Assembly (NCBI GenBank): GCA_902826395.1
Contig: CADEER010000028.1
Coordinates: 1 to 42,434, forward strand
Origin: an uncultured bacterium
GTDB lineage: Bacteria > Desulfobacterota > Binatia > HRBIN30 > CADEER01
Direction: 5' to 3'
DNA: 42,434 nucleotides
This document shows positions 7,927 to 15,688 of the stretch, piece after piece. Position 1 is the first letter of the stretch; every line of letters begins with the position of its first letter. The notes beneath the pieces are model-generated. The model had not been told where the DNA came from. It made no database searches and worked only from the letters and a program-made list of their open reading frames with translations. The position numbers and the translations under genes were made by a program.

Positions 7927-8943
7927 ATGAGGACTTTTGCGGGGCCGCGTTCTGCGAGCGTAGTGGCGCTCTCTGCAGTGCTAGCGCTTTTCGCCGGCAA
8001 CGCCAGCGCCCAATCGTTCACCGTTGAAGAGCCGAGTTCGATCCTGATCTTCCCTAAGGTCGTCAATGACGAAGATCGCGACACGGTCATTCAAATCACA
8101 AACAACAACAACATGATGGCGTACGCCCACTGCTTCTATACGGACGGGCAAACGCTGAATGGGTTGCCGCGCTGGGGGGTTACGGATTTTGAAATCAGCC
8201 TCACGCGTCAGCAGACTACGACTTGGTCTGCCGGTTCCGGGCGGCCGATTAATCCAACGGATAGCCAGACCGGATTGGATCCGGGTGCCGTTCCGCCCGT
8301 CGTGGAGGGCTTCACTGGAAGTTTGGTCTGTGTTCAGATCGACTCTCCGTTCCAAGGCGCGCCGAGTGGTGGAAACGATCTGACAGGCCGCGCCGAAGTT
8401 GGTGGATCCGATTACAACGCATATGGGCTGCCAGCCATTGGTGATCCCGACGACGATCGTATCTTGGATTTGGACGGTGTTGAATACGCGGCCTGTCCCT
8501 CTTCTTATCATCTTAATTTCGCGGTGAACGGACCAGCTGGTTCAATTGCACTCGGACCAATCCTGGGCCAGGGGATCGATGCGGTGGGGACGGTCAGCAC
8601 GAGCGTTACCGTCGTTCCCTGCAACTTCGACTTTGGGAATTTGATCCCGCCGCGGGCCAGTATCATCTTCGACCCAGTCGTCGACGAACTCGAGGGCGCC
8701 GGTTCGCAAGGCGCAGGTGAGATTATCTGTTGGGCCAATCTGCAGCTTGATGGCGTAGGATTCGACCTGCCGACGAGCTTTGGTACCGCGCACATGAACG
8801 CCACAAATGCTGGCGCGCCAGCGCCAGTTGTAGCGATCGCAAACGTGCTGCGGGTGGGCGGCGGTGGTGGGCTGGATACGGCCAGCACCAACCTGCATGC
8901 GGTGTCGGATTCGCTCGCTACCGGTCGAATCATCCTGCCTTGA
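7927..8943 (+). CDS. Secreted protein of a four-paralogue array, type A (copy 3)
   Basis: A 338-residue exported protein, the shortest of the four. The signal peptide is about residues 1-28 (VVALSAVLALFAGNASAQ). The mature part opens ILIFPKVVND, then RDTVIQITNNNN, AYAHCFYTDG, DFEISLTRQQTTTW, GFTGSLVCVQID, NDLTGRAEV, LDLDGVEYAACP, VTVVPCNFDFG and ICWANLQLDG. The match to copy 1 in order and wording (RDT, YAHC, LDGVEYA-CP, CWAN) marks it type A. It lacks the Cys-rich insert that the other three carry between the HC motif and the DF-I-LT-QQ motif, so that insert is dispensable to the fold. It ends GRIILP, similar to copy 2 (DTIFLP). It lies 54 bases after copy 2. Function unknown. Confidence 0.85.
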   Translation: MRTFAGPRSASVVALSAVLALFAGNASAQSFTVEEPSSILIFPKVVNDEDRDTVIQITNNNNMMAYAHCFYTDGQTLNGLPRWGVTDFEISLTRQQTTTWSAGSGRPINPTDSQTGLDPGAVPPVVEGFTGSLVCVQIDSPFQGAPSGGNDLTGRAEVGGSDYNAYGLPAIGDPDDDRILDLDGVEYAACPSSYHLNFAVNGPAGSIALGPILGQGIDAVGTVSTSVTVVPCNFDFGNLIPPRASIIFDPVVDELEGAGSQGAGEIICWANLQLDGVGFDLPTSFGTAHMNATNAGAPAPVVAIANVLRVGGGGGLDTASTNLHAVSDSLATGRIILP

Positions 8944-9000
8944 TTTGATTGCTGATCCATGGCGCGTGACGGGAGCCCCGGAGTTAAAAGGAGCCATCTG

Positions 9001-10224
9001 ATGGTTACGGGATGCAACACACGAACTAGTTTTGTCGCGGCGGGAGCTGTCGCAATCGTCGTCGCGCTCAGCGGAAGCGCGTTGGGCCAGACTGCCTCGC
9101 CTCAGACATCGGTGATCGTCACCGGAGCCTATTTGCATTTCCCGAAGATCGTTGTGCATACGACGTCTCCGGATGCCAACCCGGCGTTGGCGGTTGGTGA
9201 GTTTGCCAAGGATACGGTGGTCCAACTCACGAACACCTCGGATGAGGCCGTTGAAGTGAACTGCTATTACGTGAACGCAAATCGGCACTGTGGTGGCCCT
9301 CCGGGATCTGGTCCAGTTTGTCGTACGGATTCCGAGTGCGCGCCTGGTGTGCGCTGCCTGCCGGGTTGGCAATCGTCCGACTTCAACTTTACTCTGACTC
9401 CGAGACAGCCCTTGGGCTGGACGGCTTCCAATGGCCTTCCGGAGTTGCCCTGCTTCAATGGGCCTTGCCCCGAAACGCAGAACGGTGTGATCCCGCCTGT
9501 TACGGAAGAGCCCTTCATTGGCGAGCTGCGCTGTATTCGCGTCGAGTCTGACGTGCCGGTGGCGGAGAACGATCTCAAGGGCGAAGCGACTATTGTCGAG
9601 GCGGGACCGTTCGGAACGAACGATGAGGTGTTGGCCGCGGCCTACAACGCAGTAAGCTTTCAAGGAATTACCGACGGAGAAGGCGGGGACGCGCTGTGTC
9701 TGGGCGGCGCTCCGGGCAGCGCGGACTGCGCGGCGACGTATACTCCGTGTGCGGCGAACCTCGCGCTGCAGCACTTCTTCGAGGGGGCGACGACGCCAGA
9801 GGGTGTCGTTTCGACCGTGTTGACGCTCAGCCCCTGCAGCACACGGCTAGAGGCGGGTGATTTGATTGCTCCCGAGAACCGTGTGGTGGCGTTGATGTTG
9901 GTTTACAATGAGTTCGAGCAGCGTTTCTCGACGGGTGCAGTGGTGGACTGCTTGGAGAATATCCGGTTGGTGGATATCGATACACCGCTGGGTCCGCAGG
10001 GCGACGCGTTCTCACTGTTCTCGATTGGAACGCAGGGGACATTGGGTGGTCTAACGCGAATCAAGGGCCAGACGTCGGACGAGGATTTCGGACCCGGCTT
10101 GGTGGCCCTCGCGCATCAGTATTTCTCGGATGCGGGGGCGCTTGTCTCGTCGTCGGCGTACCATGTGAATGGCAACTTTGCGGCGGAGCCAGATCCTGAT
10201 GCGGTTTACCCGCCCGTTCCGTAA
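9001..10224 (+). CDS. Secreted protein of a four-paralogue array, type B (copy 4)
   Basis: A 407-residue exported protein and the last gene of the array. An N-terminal hydrophobic stretch (TSFVAAGAVAIVVALSGSAL, about residues 8-27, cleavage near LGQ) is a signal peptide. The mature part has YLHFPKIVVH, DTVVQLTNTSD, CYYVNANRHC, a Cys-rich insert (CRTDSECAPGVRC), CLPGW, FTLTPRQPLGW, PPVTEEPFIGELRCI, NDLKGEA, LTLSPCS, LVYNEFEQRFST and VDCL. VNAN-HC and YNEFEQR-ST pair it with copy 2. AAGGAG at 8988-8993 lies seven bases before ATG 9001; an upstream in-frame ATG at 8959 lacks a site. A strong terminator follows 20 bases after the stop. Function unknown. Confidence 0.85.
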   Translation: MVTGCNTRTSFVAAGAVAIVVALSGSALGQTASPQTSVIVTGAYLHFPKIVVHTTSPDANPALAVGEFAKDTVVQLTNTSDEAVEVNCYYVNANRHCGGPPGSGPVCRTDSECAPGVRCLPGWQSSDFNFTLTPRQPLGWTASNGLPELPCFNGPCPETQNGVIPPVTEEPFIGELRCIRVESDVPVAENDLKGEATIVEAGPFGTNDEVLAAAYNAVSFQGITDGEGGDALCLGGAPGSADCAATYTPCAANLALQHFFEGATTPEGVVSTVLTLSPCSTRLEAGDLIAPENRVVALMLVYNEFEQRFSTGAVVDCLENIRLVDIDTPLGPQGDAFSLFSIGTQGTLGGLTRIKGQTSDEDFGPGLVALAHQYFSDAGALVSSSAYHVNGNFAAEPDPDAVYPPVP

Positions 10225-10244
10225 GCGGAATACAAGGTAGGTCC

Positions 10245-10284
10245 AAAAGAGCCGGACGCCGGTTGGCGTGCCGGCTCTTTTTTT
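10245..10284 (+). terminator. Strong intrinsic terminator closing the paralogue operon
   Basis: An outer stem AAAAGAGCCGG (10245-10255) pairs with CCGGCTCTTTT (10271-10281). It is extended by an inner stem ACGCC/GGCGT with a GGTT loop and one bulged G. A run of T follows to 10284. This is a textbook Rho-independent terminator, 20 bases after the copy 4 stop. Confidence 0.9.
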
Positions 10285-10325
10285 GTAGAGAACTTTATAG
10301 GGTTGGGTGCGGAACGGAAATCGCC

Positions 10326-10706
10326 ATGGCGACAAAGCGGATTCTGGTAGTGGAAGATAACTTGGACAATCGGCGTATCCTCGTCTATCGGCTGAAAAGA
10401 ATCGGCGAGTTCGAGATCGTCGAGGCCAGCAATGGGCAGGAGGCGCTGGAGATTGTCAAACAGGATCCGCGCCCCGATCTGGTGTTCATGGATCTGAAGA
10501 TGCCGGTGATGGACGGGTGGGAAGCAACGCGACAGATACGGAAGCTACAAGGAGGCGACAAGATCCCGATCATCGCGCTGACGGCGCAAGCGATGGCGGG
10601 TGACGAGCAGAAGGCTCTCGCCGCGGGCTGCGACGATTATTTGGCAAAGCCGATCGTCGATCTCGGGGTGGTCCGGAGCAAGATGGAGCGACTGTTGGAT
10701 CGCTGA
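10326..10706 (+). CDS. Single-domain response regulator (CheY/DivK-like)
   Basis: A 126-residue receiver domain with no output domain. The acidic pocket is in ILVVEDN (E10, D11), the phosphoacceptor is D56 in VFMDLKMPVMDGW, the conserved Thr is in IIALTAQAM, and the Lys is in DDYLAKPI. This wording is typical of receivers partnered with hybrid histidine kinases. It starts at ATG 10326; the frame is open upstream through the terminator, which is clearly noncoding. No histidine kinase is in the window, so it is an orphan here and must signal through a distant kinase and protein-protein contacts. It lies 38 bases before the second Thr-rich gene, so the two could be cotranscribed. Confidence 0.92.
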   Translation: MATKRILVVEDNLDNRRILVYRLKRIGEFEIVEASNGQEALEIVKQDPRPDLVFMDLKMPVMDGWEATRQIRKLQGGDKIPIIALTAQAMAGDEQKALAAGCDDYLAKPIVDLGVVRSKMERLLDR

Positions 10707-10743
10707 GTTGGGGGGGCGAGGTAGACTCTTCCCAAGAGACGCT

Positions 10744-13065
10744 ATGGGAGACGAGGAGCGGCGCTTTGTCCGTCGGCTTGTGGTTGTGCTGACGGCGGGT
10801 CTCCGACTCTTCACGGGTCCAGCAGGCGCTCAAGGGGATTGTATAGAGGTTCAGGAAGTGACCGCCGCGCTGTTTCAGGGGGCGGTGGAGTGCGGCGCGG
10901 ACATAAACCGGGATGGAGCTACGAGCGCTGCGGACCTCGTTGCGGCTATACTGCGAGCTGCGGCGCCGGCCACACCGAGCGTGACGGCAAGCGCCACGCC
11001 GGAGGTTGCGACTGAGACGCCCCTTGGCGCGACGCCTACGGTGGCAAGTGCGACGCCGAGTCCGGCCGATACCCCGAGGGAAGCAAGTCCGACGGAAACT
11101 GTAGGCCCTGTCGAGACGGCGACGGTGGGCCGACCTAGTCCGACATCCGGGGTTTTCCCCACTGCGACAATGCCCCCGGCGTCGCCGAGCCCGAGCGTCA
11201 GCCCTACCTCTGCCTCGACGTCGACGCCAGTGATGGGCGCGACGCATACCCCCACGGTGGATCCTTCACTTACGCCAGCGACGACGGGGAGTAGTACGGC
11301 AACTGCGACAGCTACGCTGACGGCAACGGAGACGGCAACTGCTACGCCTATAGCAACCGAGACGGTCACGCGCACGGAGGCGCCGACTCAATCGGAGACT
11401 CCGACGCGATCAGCGACGGCGACGCGAACAGAGACCGTGACCCGAACCCGCAGCGCGACGCGGACGTTCACGTCGAGTCGGACTCCGACGCGAAGTCCCA
11501 CACCGACTGCGACGATCACAGGAACGCGCAGCCCCTCAAGAACGCCAACTTCTAGTAAGACCCGAACCCGGACGAGGAGCGCGACTCCTTCGCCCACGGA
11601 GACACGAACCCGCACCGGGAGTCCCACGCGGACTGCGACGGGTACACGTACTGCGTCGCTGACGCCGACGCCTCCGACGCAGGGGACAGCTACCCGAACG
11701 CGGACCGCGTCTATGACGCCGAGTGCGACGAGGACACGCACTCCATCGGTAACGCATACCGTGACGAGGACGCGCGCGTCATCAGCGACACCGGACGAGA
11801 CAAGAACGCGCACGAGCTCGGCAACGCCGAGCGAAACGAGGACTCGTACGGCGTCGGTTACTCGTACCGAGACGAGGACACCTACCGCTTCGGTTACTCG
11901 CACCGAGACGAGGACGCGCACGGCAACACGTACTAACACATCGTCACCTATCATGACCGCTACCAGGACGGGGACGGCGACGCGGACGGCGACGCAAATG
12001 GCATCGGCGACAGTGACTCGTACTTCCACGCGGACTGGTACTCCGACGATGACAGTGACTCCCAGTGGTACGGCGACAGGGACCCGTACATCGAGCCCAA
12101 CTCTGACGTTGACGGCGACCCAGACGATGACGCGTACTGCCACGAGCAGCCGAACCTTTACGGCCACGCGCACATCGACCGGCAGCCCTACGCCCAGCGG
12201 TACGCTCAGTCCTTCCCCCACCAGAACGTTCAGCGCCACGGCTACGAGCTCACCCAGCTTCACCCCGACCCGCACGGCGACATTCACGCGCACCTACACG
12301 TTGACACGAACCGTCACCCTGACGCCGAGCCAGACAGGCACAATGGTGCCGACCAGCACGCGGACTCCCACCGTCACTCGCACGGCGACCCGCACCCTGA
12401 CGCAGACGAGGACTCCCACGCAGTCCGGCACACCCACCGTCACCGGCACACCAACCCGAACGCGGACAATTACGCCCACGATTCCCACGGTTGGACCGGA
12501 GATCACGGCTTTCGGGATTGCGCGTGCGGACGGGCTCATCCTCGAGCCGTTCGCCCTTACCGGCGATGGAGTTGCCGCCTACCGGCGACCACTACCGAGC
12601 GGATTCTTGCTGTACGTCGAACTCAAGAGACCGGTCGACTTTCGCCCCATCGGTACTTCGACGCTCAGCGACGATATAGATGAACTACCGGATTTTCAGA
12701 TAGCGGCGGATTTCCCGCTCGGTGACGGTAGTGCCTTGGTTTGTGATGCGGGTCCAGCCCCGGAACAGTTCGTCGGCGGTGTGCCTGCGATCCCCGGCGG
12801 CAACTTCGATGCCAATCCGCGCGCCGTGAACGACTTCTCCTGCCGCTTCGACCTTCGCACCAATACTGGAACAGGCCCTTGTACGCGCAACGGCTTCGGC
12901 GTGGACGTCTTCGTATCAGAGGAGAGCGTCGTTCAGTTCTGTGCTCTTATCGGATCGGAACTGTCGCTGCGCGTCGGCGATACCAGGTTCACTGCCCGCG
13001 GCCGCGATGTCCTGGGAAGGCCTGGTCCACCCAAATCGATAGTAATCCGGGTCGATCCACCGTGA
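10744..13065 (+). CDS. Secreted Thr-rich protein with partial dockerin-like N-terminus
   Basis: A 773-residue exported protein with the same plan as the gene at 2464-5076. A signal peptide (VRRLVVVLTAGLRLFTGPAGAQ) is followed by a dockerin-like region in which only the second calcium loop is intact (DINRDGATSAADLVAAIL). The first repeat keeps its helix (VQEVTAALFQ) but has lost the acidic loop. A long Thr-rich stalk (about residues 80-575) is followed by a C-terminal domain with FLLYVELKRP, CRFDLRTNTGTGPCTRNG, QFCALI and KSIVIRVDPP, which align with the other protein's end domain. The start at 10744 is chosen for the signal peptide; an upstream extension reaches into the regulator gene. The ribosome binding site is weak. 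It converges with the small Xre gene, 34 bases apart. Confidence 0.75.
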   Translation: MGDEERRFVRRLVVVLTAGLRLFTGPAGAQGDCIEVQEVTAALFQGAVECGADINRDGATSAADLVAAILRAAAPATPSVTASATPEVATETPLGATPTVASATPSPADTPREASPTETVGPVETATVGRPSPTSGVFPTATMPPASPSPSVSPTSASTSTPVMGATHTPTVDPSLTPATTGSSTATATATLTATETATATPIATETVTRTEAPTQSETPTRSATATRTETVTRTRSATRTFTSSRTPTRSPTPTATITGTRSPSRTPTSSKTRTRTRSATPSPTETRTRTGSPTRTATGTRTASLTPTPPTQGTATRTRTASMTPSATRTRTPSVTHTVTRTRASSATPDETRTRTSSATPSETRTRTASVTRTETRTPTASVTRTETRTRTATRTNTSSPIMTATRTGTATRTATQMASATVTRTSTRTGTPTMTVTPSGTATGTRTSSPTLTLTATQTMTRTATSSRTFTATRTSTGSPTPSGTLSPSPTRTFSATATSSPSFTPTRTATFTRTYTLTRTVTLTPSQTGTMVPTSTRTPTVTRTATRTLTQTRTPTQSGTPTVTGTPTRTRTITPTIPTVGPEITAFGIARADGLILEPFALTGDGVAAYRRPLPSGFLLYVELKRPVDFRPIGTSTLSDDIDELPDFQIAADFPLGDGSALVCDAGPAPEQFVGGVPAIPGGNFDANPRAVNDFSCRFDLRTNTGTGPCTRNGFGVDVFVSEESVVQFCALIGSELSLRVGDTRFTARGRDVLGRPGPPKSIVIRVDPP

Positions 13066-13099
13066 CCTACGGAAGCAGTCTCGCCTTTGACCACGTCAA

Positions 13100-13336
13100 T
13101 CAGTGGACCTGCTTGTCCGTCGGGTTGTTGGCTTCAACCTCGTCGCTCAGTTGAACGCCATGACGCCTGGCAAATTCCAGGATCGTAGCCTTGGCTAGCT
13201 TGCTTGGCCGAAATCTTCCGTTTTCCCAACGGTTGACGGTGCCGACCGTAATACCTAGCGCGTGGGCGAACTCTTCCTGAGTCATGCCTAACTGCTGCCT
13301 GATCTGGCGGATGTAGCGGCTGATGTCTTCCGTCAT
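13100..13336 (-). CDS. Small Xre-family helix-turn-helix regulator
   Basis: A 78-residue DNA-binding protein made of one Cro/C1-type HTH domain (about residues 5-62). The motif is clear: IRQQLGMTQEEFAHALGITV, then TVNRWENGRFRPSKLA. It starts at ATG 13336, five bases after AAGGA. This solo-domain form is widespread and often regulates a neighbour or itself. Candidates here are the convergent Thr-rich gene and the divergent membrane protein gene 200 bases away. Its target cannot be read from sequence; the inverted repeat at 2405-2437 is one testable site. Confidence 0.85.
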   Translation of the reverse strand: MTEDISRYIRQIRQQLGMTQEEFAHALGITVGTVNRWENGRFRPSKLAKATILEFARRHGVQLSDEVEANNPTDKQVH

Positions 13337-13539
13337 GGAGGTCCTTTCGGTGCGCCTGATCTCCCTGAAATCTTCGGCCTCACACCCAACGTAGCAATGT
13401 GCATGCCGAAAACGCGCCGATCTGCGGCACGTCGATCGCTCGGTACTCTGCCCGCGAACCTCGCCAAGATTTCGCCAAGTCGCCCCGCTGCGGCAATCAA
13501 TCATTGACTTTCTCGACAACGCCAAAGCATTGTTGGCCG

Positions 13540-14298
13540 ATGAGGGGTGGAGGGAGCGGCCTTCCGGCGCGATCGGTCTGCCGCCCCTGGGAGGCGATCG
13601 CCCCCGCCTTTGTGCACGCGGCGCATCTGATTGCCTTGGCGATCGGGTTGCTATCCGCCGCCGGCACCACGGCCGCTGAGATCCACCGAGGATTCGTACC
13701 TCCAACGTCCAGCGTTTTGTGGATGAATCAGGTCGTTTCCCTGCCGTGGGCGTCTGTTCCTCTACTGGAGGAGGCTCCTCCGGTAGAGCAGCGTTTGCGG
13801 GTGATTGCCCGCGATGCGATCCGCGCCGCCAGGCGCTCGCTGAAGTTCTCAGTCTATCTCGTGACCAACAGCCCGACGTGGTGGTGGCGACGAGCCAAGA
13901 GGTTGTTCTGGCCGCTGGTGTTCGCCGCCGGCGCGCTCTTCTTCGATACCGGCCTGCTCTCGGCTTGGAAGAACGATGGAGCGCGCGTGTTGGCCAGTTA
14001 CGTGCCGATGATGATCTATGTGTACGCTCGCCTTTTCATCTCTAAGGGAGCGAGCGTGCTCGCGCGACTAGGGGTGGTCGCCGCACTTGCCTATGGCGTG
14101 TGGCGCCACGATCTGATTGTCGAGGGTGGGTGGAGTTCGATCGGATTGAGCCGCGTCGACGACGTGTTGGTCATCGTACTCGCGGTGCGAGTGTTCGTCG
14201 CTACTTGCCCTCAAGAGTTGGTCGAGCAGTATGCAGCTCGCGCGATTGCGCTTCGCAATCGCGTTTTCAGCCGCACGTTGCCGACGGGCGCCCCCTGA
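13540..14298 (+). CDS. Membrane protein with DUF1232-like C-terminal region
   Basis: A probable membrane protein of about 252 residues with hydrophobic stretches near residues 24-45 (LIALAIGLLSAAG), 120-138 (LFWPLVFAAGALFF) and 150-185. The last ~70 residues resemble the YkvA/DUF1232 pattern, in which a short helix pair ends in a GxxDD motif and then a P-E segment: here IGLSRVDDVLVIVLAVRVF and CPQELVEQYA. The usual PxDLIPD motif is replaced by WRHDLIVEGG. The start is uncertain. ATG 13540 is one choice, GTG 13612 and ATG 13723 are others, and none has a strong ribosome binding site. It converges with the small membrane protein gene at 14305, six bases away. Function unknown. Confidence 0.5.
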   Translation: MRGGGSGLPARSVCRPWEAIAPAFVHAAHLIALAIGLLSAAGTTAAEIHRGFVPPTSSVLWMNQVVSLPWASVPLLEEAPPVEQRLRVIARDAIRAARRSLKFSVYLVTNSPTWWWRRAKRLFWPLVFAAGALFFDTGLLSAWKNDGARVLASYVPMMIYVYARLFISKGASVLARLGVVAALAYGVWRHDLIVEGGWSSIGLSRVDDVLVIVLAVRVFVATCPQELVEQYAARAIALRNRVFSRTLPTGAP

Positions 14299-14304
14299 GT
14301 TCGA

Positions 14305-14772
14305 TCAATCCCCGATCTTCGTGTCCGCGGCGCGCTTTGGCAGGGAGGATGCCTCCGTCCCCTGCGGGCGAACCTCACCCCGTTCGAGATCAACTCGCCA
14401 AAGCGCGACACGCGTCTGCTGGTTCTCTTTCCACTGCAGCTGCACCTCGAACTCGGGTCCGTTCTTCTGGTTTGCGTCCCAGCTGAACTCGCCTACATAA
14501 GCGCGATCGCCCGACTCGGTGGTCAGATCGCGCACCTTCAGCGAATAGCCCTTGAGCATGTCGCCCAGAGTCATTCCGCCGCCTTCGGGCGGCTTGGAGT
14601 CTCGTACCATCGCGATGGCGTCAGCTTCCTTGCCCGTCCAGATCTCTCCAGAACGGATCTGATTGATGATCAACCATCCGAAGAGTCCCATGAAGACGAG
14701 CAGGCCCCCCCAGCCGACTATGGCTGCGACGTGGGAGCCACCCTTCGCCTTTGCTTGCGGTGCATTTGCCAT
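14305..14772 (-). CDS. Hypothetical 155-residue membrane-anchored protein
   Basis: One transmembrane segment (about residues 16-36, AAIVGWGGLLVFMGLFGWLI) is preceded by a short basic N-terminus. A soluble C-terminal domain of ~115 residues follows, probably outside the cytoplasm. It is rich in beta-forming residues (AYVGEFSWDA, EFEVQLQWKE, RVALWRVDLE). A good ribosome binding site (GAGGGAGAA) precedes ATG 14772. It is the last gene of the minus-strand set that starts with the sulfur carrier, 122 bases after the COG0212 gene. I recognise no family. The composition and start make it a convincing gene. Confidence 0.7.
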   Translation of the reverse strand: MANAPQAKAKGGSHVAAIVGWGGLLVFMGLFGWLIINQIRSGEIWTGKEADAIAMVRDSKPPEGGGMTLGDMLKGYSLKVRDLTTESGDRAYVGEFSWDANQKNGPEFEVQLQWKENQQTRVALWRVDLERGEVRPQGTEASSLPKRAADTKIGD

Positions 14773-14894
14773 GAATTCTCCCTCGAGAAACTTGTTTTCG
14801 CCCAAAATCGTAACGACTAGCCAACTGAAACAACGACCGCAACCGGTGGCGACACGCGTTCGACACGGCGGCCGAACCGCGCTGCCGGTGCCTC

Positions 14895-15626
14895 TCAGAC
14901 TTGAGTGCGCCGCGGCGGACGCTCGCGGCGACGTCGGCTCAAAGCCGGAATGGTCCGCGTGCCTTCCTCTGGGAGAAGGTCCCACAAAACGCCGCGAGGT
15001 CGTGGATAGAGGCTGGGCGCGGCGATCACATCGTCGGGCGTCACGGCAAAGTCGAACGGCACGTCGTGAGCGCGCATCGGGATCCGATTTTCGACCACTT
15101 GCAGCGAGTGCACCGTCGTGACGACCGGTGTGTATTCACGAATCTTGCCGAGATGGCGCAGCAGGCCGTATTGCAGGTCAAAGGCGCCCCCTCCAGCCCC
15201 CAGCATCGCCCCTTGACGATTGACCGCGAGCGCCCCTGCGATGACCAAGTCGAAAGCGGGCAACTGATCGGGCGTAACCAGGCGGCCGAGTTGGAGCGCG
15301 CAGCGAAAGCTCGCCGCGCGCCAGGCCCGCGCGCCGAGGCGTTGCGGATCGAGCTCGAGAAAGCATCGCTCCGTCCTCATGTTACCGATCGCGAGGTAGA
15401 CGGTCTTTCCCTCGGCGAGCGCACTCCGCCGCAGCCATATCTGCGGTGCTCCGAGATCGAACTTGATGCACCTCGCGCGTCGCCAGATGGTCAAACGACG
15501 CAACAGAGTTGCAGCGTTTTCGGCGCCGCGGAAATTGGGGATGCGCTGCGCCTCGTCGGGAAACCGAACCACACGCGCGCGTGCGATGCGGTTCCGAACT
15601 TGCTGACGGATCGCGTCCTTGCTCAT
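14895..15626 (-). CDS. 5-formyltetrahydrofolate cyclo-ligase-like protein (COG0212)
   Basis: Related to 5-formyl-THF cyclo-ligase, which converts 5-formyl-THF and ATP to 5,10-methenyl-THF. At 243 residues it is longer than E. coli FAU (~180) and matches the archaeal/MTHFSD-like branch. It has an N-terminal RIPNFRGAENAA segment (28-39), RSALAEGKTVYLA (67-79), a cofactor-loop GAGGGAFD (143-150), then H173 and Q176 in TTVHSLQVV, and HDVPFDFAVTP (187-197). The tail GVLWDLLPEE is also typical of that branch. The MTHFSD-like branch is not always catalytically proven, so the exact reaction is uncertain. It lies 62 bases after trmI on the same strand. Confidence 0.8.
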   Translation of the reverse strand: MSKDAIRQQVRNRIARARVVRFPDEAQRIPNFRGAENAATLLRRLTIWRRARCIKFDLGAPQIWLRRSALAEGKTVYLAIGNMRTERCFLELDPQRLGARAWRAASFRCALQLGRLVTPDQLPAFDLVIAGALAVNRQGAMLGAGGGAFDLQYGLLRHLGKIREYTPVVTTVHSLQVVENRIPMRAHDVPFDFAVTPDDVIAAPSLYPRPRGVLWDLLPEEGTRTIPALSRRRRERPPRRTQV

Positions 15627-15688
15627 CGCATTCTTCGATCGTGGAAGCTCGAGGAGGTATGGCTGCTACTACAGTGGCCCGTGGCGAG

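Noticed and set aside
10285..10325. TATAGG at 10296-10301 as a promoter for the response regulator
   Set aside because: No -35 box at the right distance; the place it would occupy is the terminator stem.
11388..12293. 301-residue minus-strand Val-rich frame opposite the second stalk
   Set aside because: Same artefact as above; composition follows the antisense of Thr codons.
5328..13065. PEP-CTERM, LPxTG or lipobox sorting signals on the secreted proteins
   Set aside because: C-termini lack a motif plus transmembrane helix, and the signal peptides lack a lipobox Cys.
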